Below, one piece after another: positions 44,438-53,563 of a stretch of 64,000 nucleotides of DNA. The notes beneath the pieces were generated by a model, which worked only from the letters and a program-made list of their open reading frames with translations, was not told where the DNA came from and did no database searches. The translations under genes and the position numbers were made by a program. Within the stretch, counting starts at the first letter, position 1. Each line of letters starts with the position of its first letter. The DNA is from Bacillota bacterium (GTDB taxonomy: Bacteria > Bacillota > Clostridia > Oscillospirales > Acutalibacteraceae), in the NCBI GenBank assembly GCA_023458755.1, contig JAEWYE010000047.1:1-64000 (forward strand), written 5' to 3'.

Positions 44438-45818
44438 TATGACACCGAAAAAAACACCTATGCCGGAACAGGATCCAAATGTCCGCAATAAAAATTTTGA
44501 AGAAGTAACATTAGGTTATGATGATATTATGGCTTTGGGCGAGGCTCAAAGATGCTTGAACTGCAAAACAAAGCCATGTGTGAGCGGCTGCCCCGTGAAT
44601 GTGCGCATTCCTGAATTTATTCAGTGCATTCTCGATGGCAAAATGGAAGAAGCTTATGAGATTATTACCTCAACCAGTTCTCTTCCTGCTGTCTGTGGGC
44701 GCGTTTGCCCGCAGGAAACACAGTGCGAACAAAAATGTGTGCGCGGTATAAAAGGCGAGCCGGTCGGTATTGGCCGTCTGGAGCGCTATGTTGCCGATTG
44801 GTACATGAAGAACCGTGAGCGCAAGCCAAAGAATGTTACGCCAAACGGTCATAAAGTAGCCGTTATCGGCGCAGGTCCGTCCGGTTTAACCTGTGCGGGT
44901 GACCTTGCGGCACTCGGCTATTCGGTTACGATTTATGAAGCTCTGCACGTTGCGGGCGGCGTATTGATGTACGGTATTCCGCAGTTCAGACTTCCGAAAG
45001 AAATTGTGCAAAAAGAGATTGCTCTGCTTGAAAAAAGTGGAGTGGATATCCAGACCGATATGGTTATTGGCAAGGTTCTGTCCGTGGACGAGCTGTTCGA
45101 GATGGGCTATGAAGCAATTTTCATCGGTACGGGCGCTGGACTTCCAAACTTTATGAATATCCCGGGTGAGGGCCATGTGGGCGTTTACTCCGCAAATGAG
45201 TTCTTAACCAGAATCAATTTGATGAAAGCCTATCGTGAGGGTTACGATACCCCGATTATTCATCCGAAAAAAGTTGCGGTAGTCGGCGGCGGCAATGTTG
45301 CGATGGATGCCGCGAGAAGCGCAAAACGTCTTGGCGCGGAAGAGGTGTATATCATCTATCGCCGCGCAGAGGAGCAAATGCCCGCACGTATAGAAGAAAT
45401 TCATCATGCCAAAGAAGAGGGCATTATCTTTAAATTGCTCACGAATCCGGTTGCCATCCACGCGGATGAAAACGGACGTGTTAAATCAATTGAATGTGTC
45501 GAAATGGAACTTGGTGAAGCCGACGCATCCGGTAGACGCAGACCAGTCGAAAAAACCGGTTCGAATTTTGAAATTCCGGTTGATTGTGCGGTTATCGCAA
45601 TCGGAAATTCTCCGAACCCCCTGATTCGTTCCACCACAGAAGGATTGGAAGCAAACAGTCACGGCTGTATTATTGTAGACGAAGCTACCATGGCAACCAC
45701 ACGCAAAGGTGTTTACGCCGGCGGTGATGCGGTTACCGGTGCAGCAACCGTTATTTTGGCAATGGGTGCCGGAAAAGAAGCTGCCGCTTCCATTGATGCG
45801 TACATTCAATCAAAATAA
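44430..45818 (+). CDS. nfnB: NfnB / NADPH-dependent glutamate synthase small-subunit-like protein
   Basis: 462-residue flavoprotein. The N-terminal domain binds two [4Fe-4S] clusters (CLNCKTKPCVSGCPV and CGRVCPQETQCEQKCVRG). Two nucleotide-binding folds follow: FAD at VIGAGPSGLTCAGDLA and NADP(H) at VVGGGNVAMDAARSAKRLGA. It is homologous to GltD/GltA. The adjoining nfnA makes an Nfn transhydrogenase far more likely than a glutamate synthase, and no large GltS subunit is present. The ATG at 44430 follows GGAGGG. A strong terminator closes the unit. Confidence 0.92.
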   Translation: MPNMTPKKTPMPEQDPNVRNKNFEEVTLGYDDIMALGEAQRCLNCKTKPCVSGCPVNVRIPEFIQCILDGKMEEAYEIITSTSSLPAVCGRVCPQETQCEQKCVRGIKGEPVGIGRLERYVADWYMKNRERKPKNVTPNGHKVAVIGAGPSGLTCAGDLAALGYSVTIYEALHVAGGVLMYGIPQFRLPKEIVQKEIALLEKSGVDIQTDMVIGKVLSVDELFEMGYEAIFIGTGAGLPNFMNIPGEGHVGVYSANEFLTRINLMKAYREGYDTPIIHPKKVAVVGGGNVAMDAARSAKRLGAEEVYIIYRRAEEQMPARIEEIHHAKEEGIIFKLLTNPVAIHADENGRVKSIECVEMELGEADASGRRRPVEKTGSNFEIPVDCAVIAIGNSPNPLIRSTTEGLEANSHGCIIVDEATMATTRKGVYAGGDAVTGAATVILAMGAGKEAAASIDAYIQSK

Positions 45819-45835
45819 GGCATTTCTTTCCGGTT

Positions 45836-45866
45836 TAACCCCTGCTACGGCAGGGGTTATTTTTTA
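45836..45866 (+). terminator. rho-independent terminator after nfnAB
   Basis: The 10-bp perfect stem TAACCCCTGC / GCAGGGGTTA with TACG loop is followed by TTTTTT. Confidence 0.95.
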
Positions 45867-45925
45867 TACGCATAAGTAATGAACAGGTACTTGCTGTCAT
45901 ATGAATTGGACAGGAGGGATTTGCC

Positions 45926-46759
45926 ATGGATGATTATGATTACAATTTTAATTACGATTACAGTGCCAAAAAAGGAGAAGAGGAATTTACTTCGCCTTAC
46001 CATCCGAAAGAGAAACCCAAGCGTAAAAGGAGCACGGCAGGAGGCAGCCATCTGCTGACCATTATACAAATTGCCGTTTGCTCCGTTGTATTAGCTGCGT
46101 TTGCGTTATTGCGGGCACTCGGCGGAAATACATATACAGACATAAAAAACTGGTATCTTCAGCACATGAATAATTCCATTGTTGCTCAAGAACAAATTAA
46201 TACTATAAAGGAATCTTTTTTGCATGCATTTCAATCAAGTTCGAGCGCAAGCTCACAATCCAGTTCAAGCTCTGCAAGTTCGAATTCACAGCCGATTCAG
46301 GGAACCAGCGTTTTGGTGAGCACTTCTACCGCTGCTGCTACAAAAAGTATATATTCCCAGGTACCGGTTACCTTGTCCGTCCTTTTATCATCGCCGGTGC
46401 CAAATGGGACAGTAACCTCTGCTTTCGGGTGGAGAAACGGAACCCTGCATAAAGGGATGGATATTGCCGCGCCGTCGGGTACAAAAATATACAGTGCTTT
46501 GCCCGGCAAGGTAATAACCTGTACACAGAATTCTTCCTATGGCAAGTATTTAGTCATTGATCACGGAAATACAATTGAAACACTATATGCGCACTGCAGT
46601 TCTGTCCTTGTAAAAAACGGCGACACCATAAAATATGGACAGCCGATTGCATGTGTCGGCAGCACGGGGGATGCCACGGGGCCGCATCTGCATTTCGAAT
46701 TACTGATTCACCAAATCAACTACGACCCGCAGCCAATGCTGAGAGTAAGGAATTTATAA
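45926..46759 (+). CDS. M23 (LytM) domain membrane protein, SpoIVFA-like
   Basis: 277-residue protein. A tyrosine/acidic N-terminus and basic KPKRKR precede a single transmembrane helix (about 45-63). A Ser-rich linker (about 98-125) leads to a C-terminal M23/LytM domain (about 160-265) with HKGMDIAAPSG, YAHC and HLHFE. The metal ligands (H..D, H.H) look intact, so it could be an active endopeptidase. The directly overlapping SpoIVFB-like M50 gene suggests SpoIVFA, the scaffold/inhibitor of the pro-sigma-K protease. A SpoIIQ-like role is an alternative. Confidence 0.75.
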   Translation: MDDYDYNFNYDYSAKKGEEEFTSPYHPKEKPKRKRSTAGGSHLLTIIQIAVCSVVLAAFALLRALGGNTYTDIKNWYLQHMNNSIVAQEQINTIKESFLHAFQSSSSASSQSSSSSASSNSQPIQGTSVLVSTSTAAATKSIYSQVPVTLSVLLSSPVPNGTVTSAFGWRNGTLHKGMDIAAPSGTKIYSALPGKVITCTQNSSYGKYLVIDHGNTIETLYAHCSSVLVKNGDTIKYGQPIACVGSTGDATGPHLHFELLIHQINYDPQPMLRVRNL

Positions 46760-47370
46760 TGTCATTTATCTTCGCAAAATGCCGTGTAGAAATTAATTTT
46801 TTATTTGTGGCAGTCATCGCCTTTTTACTGCTTATCGACCGCTCCGCAATAGCCGTGCTTGGCATTATTGCTACCGTGGTACATGAATGTGGCCATATCG
46901 TCTGTATGTACCTGTTTTCAACTCCGCCTGAAAAAGTCAAATTTAATCCGTTTGGAATTGACATAGTAGAAAATCCCGGCAGTAAGCACAGCTATAAAAA
47001 AGATGCCCTCATTGCATTGGCGGGGCCTGCGGCAAACTTACTGACGTTAGCGGTGTTTTTTCTGCTTTATCGCTTTTACCCAAATCCTTATTTGTATACG
47101 TTTTGCGTGGCAAACGGTGCGTTTGCCGCCTTTAATTTGCTGCCGATTGAGCCGTTGGACGGCGGTCAGGCACTTTACAGCCTGCTTTGTTCCAAGCACA
47201 GCCCAATCGTGTCTGCCAAAATTGTAGAGATTCTGTCTTTTCTGATTCTCTTACCGCTTGCCATTATCGGATTCCTTATTTTGCTGCAATCCCGCTACAA
47301 CTTTTCACTCTTGCTCGTAAGCGGTTATTTAATGCTGCTACTGTTATTAAAACGAGGGCGTTATTTTTAA
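46759..47370 (+). CDS. M50 membrane metalloprotease, SpoIVFB-like
   Basis: 203-residue polytopic intramembrane protease. HECGH is at residues 42-46 and the third zinc ligand Asp134 is in LLPIEPLDGGQ. It lacks the CBS domain of Bacillus SpoIVFB, as several clostridial members do. SpoIVFB cleaves pro-sigma-K in the mother cell. The ATG shares one base with the stop of the M23 gene (TAATG), so the two are translationally coupled. Whether this strain has a pro-sigma-K needing it cannot be seen here. Confidence 0.8.
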   Translation: MSFIFAKCRVEINFLFVAVIAFLLLIDRSAIAVLGIIATVVHECGHIVCMYLFSTPPEKVKFNPFGIDIVENPGSKHSYKKDALIALAGPAANLLTLAVFFLLYRFYPNPYLYTFCVANGAFAAFNLLPIEPLDGGQALYSLLCSKHSPIVSAKIVEILSFLILLPLAIIGFLILLQSRYNFSLLLVSGYLMLLLLLKRGRYF

Positions 47371-47432
47371 CGTTTGCAATATTTCCTCCAAGACGGTATA
47401 ATAATAATCATGCCAATTCTGGAGGATGTTGA

Positions 47433-49286
47433 ATGAATAAAAATATAGAAAAGCTGCTTGCCGATGTGCAGAAACCGGGCCGATATGTCGGCGGTGAGTT
47501 GAATTCCGTTATAAAAGATTTAAAGGATGTAGACGTTCGATTCGCGTTTTGTTTTCCGGATACCTATGAAATCGGCATGTCCCATCTTGGTATGAAAATA
47601 TTATACAGCCTGATGAATGAGAAGCCGTATATTTGGTGTGAACGTGTGTTTGCTCCCTGGGTAGATATGGAAGAAAAAATGAGGGAGAACCATATTCCGC
47701 TTTTCGCGCTGGAAAGCGGTGACAGCATCAAGAATTTTGATTTTATCGGATTTACGTTGCAATATGAGCTAAGCTATACCAATGTGCTGAATATGCTGGA
47801 CTTAGCCGGTGTCCCGCTAAAATCCTGTGACCGCAGTGAATTGTCGCCTCTTGTTGTGGCCGGAGGTCCTTGCGTCTGCAATCCGGAGCCTCTTGCGGAC
47901 TTTATTGACTTGTTTTTTGTCGGCGAGGGGGAAGAGGTTGACCTGGAAGTAATTGAGCTTTACCGGAAATATCGGGCAAACGGCCGCACAAAAGCAGAAT
48001 TTTTAAAAGCTGCGGCACAGATTGAAGGAGTTTATGTCCCGTCTCTTTATGCGGTTACGTATCATGAGGATGATACCGTTGCCGCAGTAACACCAAAAGA
48101 CGGTGCTCCCGCGACCGTTAAAAAACGTGTCATGCTCGATATGGACAAAGCGTATTTCCCCGATAACTTTATTGTGCCTTACCTTGAAATTGTTCATGAC
48201 CGTGCGGTATCCGAAGTCCTTCGAGGATGTATCCGCGGCTGTCGTTTTTGTCAGGCAGGCTTTATTTACCGACCGGTGCGTGAAAAGTCCGTTTCCACCA
48301 TTGACAAGCAATGCCACGATTTGTGCAGCAATACCGGATACGATGAAGTTTCGCTTTCTTCCTTAAGTACCAGCGATTATACAAAAATTGATGAACTGCT
48401 TACACAGCTTTTAACTTGGACAAAGAATGAAAAGGTTAATATTTCTTTGCCGTCTATGCGCGTGGACAGCTTTTCCAACGAATTGATGAAGAAAATAAAA
48501 GCGGTTCGCCGCAGCGGCCTTACTTTCGCGCCGGAAGCGGGAACACAGCGTCTTCGGGATGTCATAAATAAGAATGTTACGGAAGAAGCACTTTTCAAAA
48601 CAGTAAATATGGCGTTCGGCGGCGGTTGGACAAGCGTAAAGCTTTATTTTATGATCGGCCTGCCTACGGAAACCTTTGAAGACGTAGCCGGTATTGCCGA
48701 ACTTGGACAAAAGGTTGTGGACGCTTATTATGAGAATCTGAACAAACCAAAGGGCAGAGCGGTCAGTGTAACCCTAAGCACCGCAGCGTTTGTACCAAAG
48801 CCGTTTACGCCTTTTCAGTGGGAGCCGCAGGATACCGTTGAAATGTTCCGCCAAAAGCAGCACCATCTGCTTTCATCGATTACAACTAAAAAAATCACCT
48901 GTAATTATCACGATGCAGACACCTCCTTTTTAGAAGCGGTTTTTGCGCGCGGAGACAGGCGTCTTTGTGCTGTGTTGGAAGAAGCGCAAAAACGTGGATT
49001 CCGTTTTGACGGCTGGGCAGATTTCTTTTCTCTTTCCAAGTGGCTGGATATATTTAAAGACTGTGGCATTGATCCAACTTTTTACGCTAACCGAAAAAGA
49101 AGTTTTGAAGAAGTTCTTCCTTGGGATCATTTAGACTATGGAATTCAAAAATCTTTCTTAATTGATGAATGCAAAAAAGCATACGCCAACAGCACTACGC
49201 CGAATTGCCGCGAAAAATGTTCTGCCTGCGGCGCGGCATGCTTTAACGGGGGGATTTGCTATGAAGCTCGTTCGAATATGGTTTAA
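47433..49286 (+). CDS. TIGR03960-type B12-binding/radical SAM protein
   Basis: 617-residue protein. The N-terminal half resembles a cobalamin-binding-like domain (FPDTYEIGMSHLGMKILYSL and VVAGGPCVCNPEPL). The radical SAM core has CIRGCRFCQAG near residue 275 (CxxxCxxC) and APEAGTQRLRDVINK. The C-terminal Cys cluster reads CREKCSACGAACFNGGICY. Substrate unknown. Conserved in Clostridia next to spoIVFB-like and ribosomal-protein genes. GGAGGATG precedes the ATG. It overlaps the next gene by 26 nt. Confidence 0.9.
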   Translation: MNKNIEKLLADVQKPGRYVGGELNSVIKDLKDVDVRFAFCFPDTYEIGMSHLGMKILYSLMNEKPYIWCERVFAPWVDMEEKMRENHIPLFALESGDSIKNFDFIGFTLQYELSYTNVLNMLDLAGVPLKSCDRSELSPLVVAGGPCVCNPEPLADFIDLFFVGEGEEVDLEVIELYRKYRANGRTKAEFLKAAAQIEGVYVPSLYAVTYHEDDTVAAVTPKDGAPATVKKRVMLDMDKAYFPDNFIVPYLEIVHDRAVSEVLRGCIRGCRFCQAGFIYRPVREKSVSTIDKQCHDLCSNTGYDEVSLSSLSTSDYTKIDELLTQLLTWTKNEKVNISLPSMRVDSFSNELMKKIKAVRRSGLTFAPEAGTQRLRDVINKNVTEEALFKTVNMAFGGGWTSVKLYFMIGLPTETFEDVAGIAELGQKVVDAYYENLNKPKGRAVSVTLSTAAFVPKPFTPFQWEPQDTVEMFRQKQHHLLSSITTKKITCNYHDADTSFLEAVFARGDRRLCAVLEEAQKRGFRFDGWADFFSLSKWLDIFKDCGIDPTFYANRKRSFEEVLPWDHLDYGIQKSFLIDECKKAYANSTTPNCREKCSACGAACFNGGICYEARSNMV

Positions 49287-49923
49287 AAAAACAGGTACGG
49301 CACGCTACATGTCTCATTTAGATTTGAACCGCTGTGTAGCCCGCGCTGTGCATAAGGCGAAAATCCCGATTTGGTATACGCAGGGATTCAATCCTCACGC
49401 CTTTATTACGTTCGCTTTGCCGCTTTCGCTGGGAATGAGCGGAGAGCGGGAATCCATGGATATGAAACTGGAAGAGGACATTCCGCCGCAGGAACTTATG
49501 AATCGTCTTAACAGCGGTCTTCCGAAAGACATTAAATTATTTGATGTGACGGAACCGGTTATGAAGCCTGGAAAAATTGCGTTTGCATCCTTTTCTGCTA
49601 CGATTGATACGGAAGACCAAGACGCGCGGGAAGTTGCAGAAAAAATTGAAGCGTTGCTTTCACAAAATGAAATTATCGTACCGAAGCATACAAAAAACGG
49701 AATGCGAGATATTGATATTAAGCCTTATTTTAAAGAGCTTGAAATGAAAGTAGACAAAGCAGAAAATAAGATATACACAAACATCATTCTTCCTGCAGGT
49801 AGTACAGAGAATGTTAATCCGATGCTGTTTCACGATGCCATCGAAAAATATCTGGGACTTCATTTGTATACGGATATCGTTCGCACCAATATTTACGATG
49901 AAAATTTCAATGTATTTGCATAA
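49261..49923 (+). CDS. TIGR03936-type radical-SAM-linked protein (DUF2344)
   Basis: 220-residue protein beginning VRIWFKKTGTARYMSHLDLNR, the signature of the DUF2344/TIGR03936 family, with IWYTQGFNPHAFITFALPLSLGMSG following. In many bacteria this domain is fused to the upstream TIGR03960 protein; here the two are separate but overlap by 26 nt, so they likely act together. Function unknown. The ATG at 49261 follows GGGGGG. The longer upstream start would lie deep inside the neighbour and is rejected. Confidence 0.88.
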   Translation: MKLVRIWFKKTGTARYMSHLDLNRCVARAVHKAKIPIWYTQGFNPHAFITFALPLSLGMSGERESMDMKLEEDIPPQELMNRLNSGLPKDIKLFDVTEPVMKPGKIAFASFSATIDTEDQDAREVAEKIEALLSQNEIIVPKHTKNGMRDIDIKPYFKELEMKVDKAENKIYTNIILPAGSTENVNPMLFHDAIEKYLGLHLYTDIVRTNIYDENFNVFA

Positions 49924-50040
49924 AGACAAGCGGAAACATAGAAAGCTTGCCCGTTCATCACACTTACGCATTCTCAAATAAGCACAAAAAATACAAGAAA
50001 CTGTGCCGAATCGAAAATTACTATTCAACAGAAAAAAATG

Positions 50041-50069
50041 TTGCATCTTATGCTGAATTATGGTATTAT
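50041..50069 (+). promoter_or_regulatory. sigma-A promoter for rplS
   Basis: TTGCAT (50041-50046), a 17-nt spacer and TATTAT (50064-50069). Confidence 0.7.
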
Positions 50070-50074
50070 ATATA

Positions 50075-50190
50075 GGCATTTGGAAACCGTCGGATGAATC
50101 TGATGGGGTTCAATGCCCGGTTGTACCGTGACATTGAAGCTGACAGTCCTCTGCCGTTTATGGCAAGAATGTCTGAATTATTAGGAGGAA
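50075..50190 (+). promoter_or_regulatory. structured rplS leader, candidate L19 autoregulatory element
   Basis: The ~120-nt 5' leader between promoter and rplS can form stems 50075-50080/50112-50117 and 50130-50135/50168-50173, with an inner TGCC/GGCA hairpin (50152-50155/50162-50165). Low-GC Gram-positives are known to carry an L19 leader that autoregulates rplS. Match to that family is inferred from position and folding only. Confidence 0.5.
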
Positions 50191-50195
50191 ACAAA

Positions 50196-50540
50196 ATGGA
50201 CGCTCTAAAGTTAATTGCTGAAGAATCAGTAAAAAAAGAATTACCGAACTTTGAAATTGGTGATACCGTTAAGGTTGACGTTAAAATCAGAGAAGGCGAA
50301 AGAGAAAGAATCCAGGCTTTTGAAGGCACTGTTATTGCTCGTAAGGGCAGTGGCGTAGCGGAGACTTTTACAGTCAGACGCGTTTCTTACGGCGTTGGTG
50401 TTGAAAGAGTATTCCCGATTCATTCACCGAATGTTGCAAGCGTTGCGATTATTCGTAAAGGCCGCGTCCGCAGAGCAAAACTGTACTTCCTGCGCGACAG
50501 AGTCGGTAAAGCTGCTAAGGTTAAAGAACAAATCAGATAA
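50196..50540 (+). CDS. rplS: 50S ribosomal protein L19
   Basis: 114-residue protein at the 30S-50S interface. It has [26 protein letters not shown], the [15 protein letters not shown] motif and the [14 protein letters not shown] tail. Length is typical. The ATG at 50196 follows AGGAGGA 8 nt upstream; upstream in-frame ATGs fall inside the structured leader. It is monocistronic with its own terminator, although signal peptidase genes follow as often seen in Firmicutes. Confidence 0.97.
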   Translation: MDALKLIAEESVKKELPNFEIGDTVKVDVKIREGERERIQAFEGTVIARKGSGVAETFTVRRVSYGVGVERVFPIHSPNVASVAIIRKGRVRRAKLYFLRDRVGKAAKVKEQIR

Positions 50541-50557
50541 GAGCTTGATAGCTTTTG

Positions 50558-50585
50558 AAGGGACATTAATTTGTCCCTTTTTTGC
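50558..50585 (+). terminator. rho-independent terminator after rplS
   Basis: AAGGGACA / TGTCCCTT with a 6-nt loop is followed by a TTTTT run. Confidence 0.9.
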
Positions 50586-50651
50586 TATTTATTGTTCTAT
50601 TGTATTTTTTTAGGAAAAGCCGCAAATAACAAGTTAATGGGGGCTGTCAAA

Positions 50652-51287
50652 TTGGAAATGAACCGTACGAATCAAGACAAAGGCAATTATGGAAATGCCG
50701 GTCAGCCAAAAGCTCCGTCAGAGAAAGAATTTACACAGAGCAGCGGTGTTCTGAATTGTTTTGAATGGGTAGAATCTATTGTTACTGCATTGATTCTTGT
50801 TGTTGTTGTTTTTACGTTTCTGTTTCGAATCGTAACGGTCTCCGGCCCTTCCATGCAGCCCAATCTGTATGATAGTTACCGTTTAATTTTGTCAAACCTG
50901 AACTATCACCCAAAGCAAGGCGATATCGTCGTGCTTTCTCACACAGTGGGGCTATCCGAACCGATCATTAAGCGTGTAATCGCACTGCCCGGTCAAACCG
51001 TGGATATCGACAATAAAACAGGCAGGGTTGTGGTAGACGGAAAAGTTCTGGACGAATCCGCTTACATTCAGAACGGTATTACACAGGTGGCACAAGATAC
51101 GCCGGGCAATCCTGTACTCAAGTTTCCGCAAAAAGTCCCGGACGGTCATGTTTTTGTACTGGGTGACAACCGAACAATTTCAGAGGATAGCCGCTACGAA
51201 AAAGTCGGTATGGTAGATCAAAAATTTATTATCGGGAAGGCGGAACTGATTTTGTTTCCGTTCAGCCATGTCGGAAAATTAAAGTAA
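50652..51287 (+). CDS. lepB: signal peptidase I (first of a tandem pair)
   Basis: About 211-residue membrane serine protease that removes signal peptides from secreted proteins. The transmembrane helix spans about residues 42-60. Catalytic Ser67 is in GPSMQPN and Lys107 in IIKRVIALPG. GDNRTISEDSR is box E. The start is uncertain: TTG at 50652 is 8 nt from GGGGG, while ATG at 50658 is 14 nt and ATG 50637 has no site. About 70% similar by eye to the next gene, indicating tandem duplication. Confidence 0.93.
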   Translation: MEMNRTNQDKGNYGNAGQPKAPSEKEFTQSSGVLNCFEWVESIVTALILVVVVFTFLFRIVTVSGPSMQPNLYDSYRLILSNLNYHPKQGDIVVLSHTVGLSEPIIKRVIALPGQTVDIDNKTGRVVVDGKVLDESAYIQNGITQVAQDTPGNPVLKFPQKVPDGHVFVLGDNRTISEDSRYEKVGMVDQKFIIGKAELILFPFSHVGKLK

Positions 51288-51301
51288 CCGGGGTATTTAA
51301 A

Positions 51302-51934
51302 ATGAACGAAGAGAAAGAAAAAGAGAAAAATATAAAAGCCAGCGAAAACATTCGCAAGGAAAATGTTCAAACAAAAGAGTTTGTTCTTAGCGACGGCGTA
51401 CGGAATTGCTTTGAATGGGTAGAATCCATTATCACTGCGCTGATTCTCGTGATTCTTATTTTTACTTTTTTCTTTCGTATCGTAACCGTTCAGGGTTCTT
51501 CTATGTATCCGAATTTACAGGATAAATACCGTTTGATTTTATCCAGCTTTCTGTATCAGCCAAAGCAAAATGATGTCGTAGTTATTACGCACACCAACGG
51601 GCTTACGGAACCGATTATTAAACGCGTTATTGCGGTGGCAGGACAAAAGGTCAATATCGATTATAAGAAAGGTATTGTTTATGTGGACGGCAAAGCACTG
51701 GATGAATCCGCTTACATTAAAAATGGGATCACCCATGAGCCAAACACCTCGGAGCCTTTGCTAACCTTGCCGCAAGCAGTGCCTGCCGGTCATGTCTTTG
51801 TATTGGGCGATAACCGCTCCGTTTCCGAGGACAGCCGTTTTACGGCTGTAGGAATGGTGGAAGCAAAATATATTTTAGGAAAAGCAGAGATAATCGTTTT
51901 TCCTTTTAACCATGTCGGAAAGGTAAAGGGTTGA
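51302..51934 (+). CDS. lepB: signal peptidase I (second of a tandem pair)
   Basis: 210-residue paralogue of the previous gene, 14 nt downstream. The N-terminus is very rich in Lys/Glu (residues 2-25). A transmembrane helix spans about 42-60. Catalytic Ser67 is in GSSMYPN and Lys107 in IIKRVIAVAG, with GDNRSVSEDSR as box E. Both copies keep catalytic residues, so both may be active with different substrate preference. GGGGT precedes the ATG. Its stop is just before rbgA. Confidence 0.94.
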   Translation: MNEEKEKEKNIKASENIRKENVQTKEFVLSDGVRNCFEWVESIITALILVILIFTFFFRIVTVQGSSMYPNLQDKYRLILSSFLYQPKQNDVVVITHTNGLTEPIIKRVIAVAGQKVNIDYKKGIVYVDGKALDESAYIKNGITHEPNTSEPLLTLPQAVPAGHVFVLGDNRSVSEDSRFTAVGMVEAKYILGKAEIIVFPFNHVGKVKG

Positions 51935-51975
51935 ATATTTTCAGCTTTGCCTCTTCAAAAAAGGATGATCAAATC

Positions 51976-52845
51976 ATGAGTGAAGCACAATCTATACAAT
52001 GGTTTCCGGGTCATATGACCAAAACCAAAAGACAAATTGAAAAAAGTTTAAAGCTGGTCGATATCGTAGCAGAGATTATAGACGCACGCATTCCGGTCAG
52101 CAGCCGAAATCCTGTTTTGGATAAGCTTATCAATAACAAGCCGCGCGTTATTTTAATGAATAAATGCGATATGGCGGATTCGGCACAGACAAGCCGGTGG
52201 ATTGACTATTACAAATCCAAAGGAATCGCAGCAATTGCGCTTGACTGCCGTACCGGAAAGAATTTAAACGGATTTATGCCACTAATAAAAAATGTATTGA
52301 GTGAACGTATTGCCGCATGGGATGCAAAGGGTATGACCGGAAGGCAGATACGCGTTATGGTAGTGGGTGTGCCGAACGTGGGTAAATCCTCCTTCATCAA
52401 CAAGCTTTGCAAAAACAGCAAAGCAAATGTTGAGGACAGACCCGGCGTTACACGTACCAATCAGTGGTTTACCATAGGCAACGGGCTTGATTTACTGGAT
52501 ACTCCTGGTGTGTTGTGGCCAAAATTTGATGATGCCGTCGTTGGGGAACATCTTGCTTTTACCGGCGCGGTAAAAGATGACGTGGTCGATATTGAGCAGC
52601 TTGCGGGGCGTTTGCTGGAAGTACTAAGGGATACTTATCCCAAAGCGATTCAGGAGCGCTATAAGCTTGACGACACAGGTATCAGTGAATTAAAGGGCTA
52701 CGAAATTTTGGAGTTGGTCGGCAAAAATAGAGGCATGCTCATTTCCGGTGGAGAAATCAACACGGAGCGCGCTGCTATTGCAGTATTGGATGAATTCCGC
52801 AGCGCAAAGCTTGGCCGAATAACATTGGAACAGGTTGGTAAATAA
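51976..52845 (+). CDS. rbgA: ribosome biogenesis GTPase RbgA (YlqF)
   Basis: 289-residue circularly permuted GTPase needed for late 50S assembly. It begins IQWFPGHMTKTKRQI. The G4 motif NKCD precedes the P-loop GVPNVGKSS, followed by GVTRTNQW and DTPGVLWPK. The ATG at 51976 follows AAGGATG 9 nt upstream; the TTG at 51931 that overlaps the previous gene lacks a site. rnhB follows after 3 nt, the same order as Bacillus rbgA-rnhB. Confidence 0.95.
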   Translation: MSEAQSIQWFPGHMTKTKRQIEKSLKLVDIVAEIIDARIPVSSRNPVLDKLINNKPRVILMNKCDMADSAQTSRWIDYYKSKGIAAIALDCRTGKNLNGFMPLIKNVLSERIAAWDAKGMTGRQIRVMVVGVPNVGKSSFINKLCKNSKANVEDRPGVTRTNQWFTIGNGLDLLDTPGVLWPKFDDAVVGEHLAFTGAVKDDVVDIEQLAGRLLEVLRDTYPKAIQERYKLDDTGISELKGYEILELVGKNRGMLISGGEINTERAAIAVLDEFRSAKLGRITLEQVGK

Positions 52846-52848
52846 ACA

Positions 52849-53457
52849 ATGGATTGGTTGGCTTATGAATCCGAGGCAAAGCAGCAGGGATATCGAACCA
52901 TATGCGGCATCGACGAAGCGGGGCGCGGGCCTTTGGCCGGCCCGGTTTTTGCTGCCGCTGTTATTTTGCCCGACGGATTGTATATTGATGGGTTAAATGA
53001 TTCCAAAAAGCTTAGCGCAAAAAAGCGTGAACTTCTTTTTGATCAGATTACACAGGATGCGGTGAGTTATGCGATCGGATTCGCCACAGAAAAAGAAATT
53101 GATGAAATTAATATTTTACAGGCAACGTTTTTGGCAATGCGGCGCGCGTTTCAGGGGCTTTCGGTAAAACCGGACTGTGCACTGGTGGATGGCAACCGAA
53201 TGCCGAATCTGGATGTGCCGACACAAACCATTATTAAAGGCGACGGGTTAAGCGCCAATATTGCTGCAGCCTCTATTTTGGCAAAAGTCAGCCGTGATCG
53301 CTTGATGTTGGAACTCGACGAGATATATCCGGAGTATCAGTTTGCCAAACATAAAGGATATGGCACCGCATTACATACTGAGCTTCTTAAAAAATACGGC
53401 CCTTCTCCAATTCATCGAATGACCTTTTTAAAAAAGATTCTGGGAGAACACATATAA
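52849..53457 (+). CDS. rnhB: ribonuclease HII
   Basis: 202-residue enzyme cleaving RNA in RNA-DNA hybrids and at single ribonucleotides. It has CGIDEAGRGPLAGPV with the catalytic Asp-Glu pair, VDGNRMP and ASILAKVSRDRLM. It is shorter than Bacillus RnhB, without the N-terminal extension. The ATG lies 3 nt after the rbgA stop; the upstream GGTTGG is a weak site, so translational coupling is likely. Confidence 0.95.
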   Translation: MDWLAYESEAKQQGYRTICGIDEAGRGPLAGPVFAAAVILPDGLYIDGLNDSKKLSAKKRELLFDQITQDAVSYAIGFATEKEIDEINILQATFLAMRRAFQGLSVKPDCALVDGNRMPNLDVPTQTIIKGDGLSANIAAASILAKVSRDRLMLELDEIYPEYQFAKHKGYGTALHTELLKKYGPSPIHRMTFLKKILGEHI

Positions 53458-53563
53458 CAGTCCCTTGAAATTTTGTTCTTTCGCACCGTGACCGTCTAAA
53501 ATGGACAAACCGGTTCCACCGGCCGGTCAAAGTTTTTGGTTTTATTGAAAGGGTGTCATACTT

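Noticed and set aside
44430..45818. Annotation as glutamate synthase small subunit
   Set aside because: The sequence family fits, but the overlapping NfnA gene and absence of a large subunit make NfnB the better call.
53458..53563. Inverted GACCG/CGGTC segments before the YraN gene as a terminator
   Set aside because: The arms are short and imperfect and the following T-rich stretch is interrupted, so I cannot support a specific structure.
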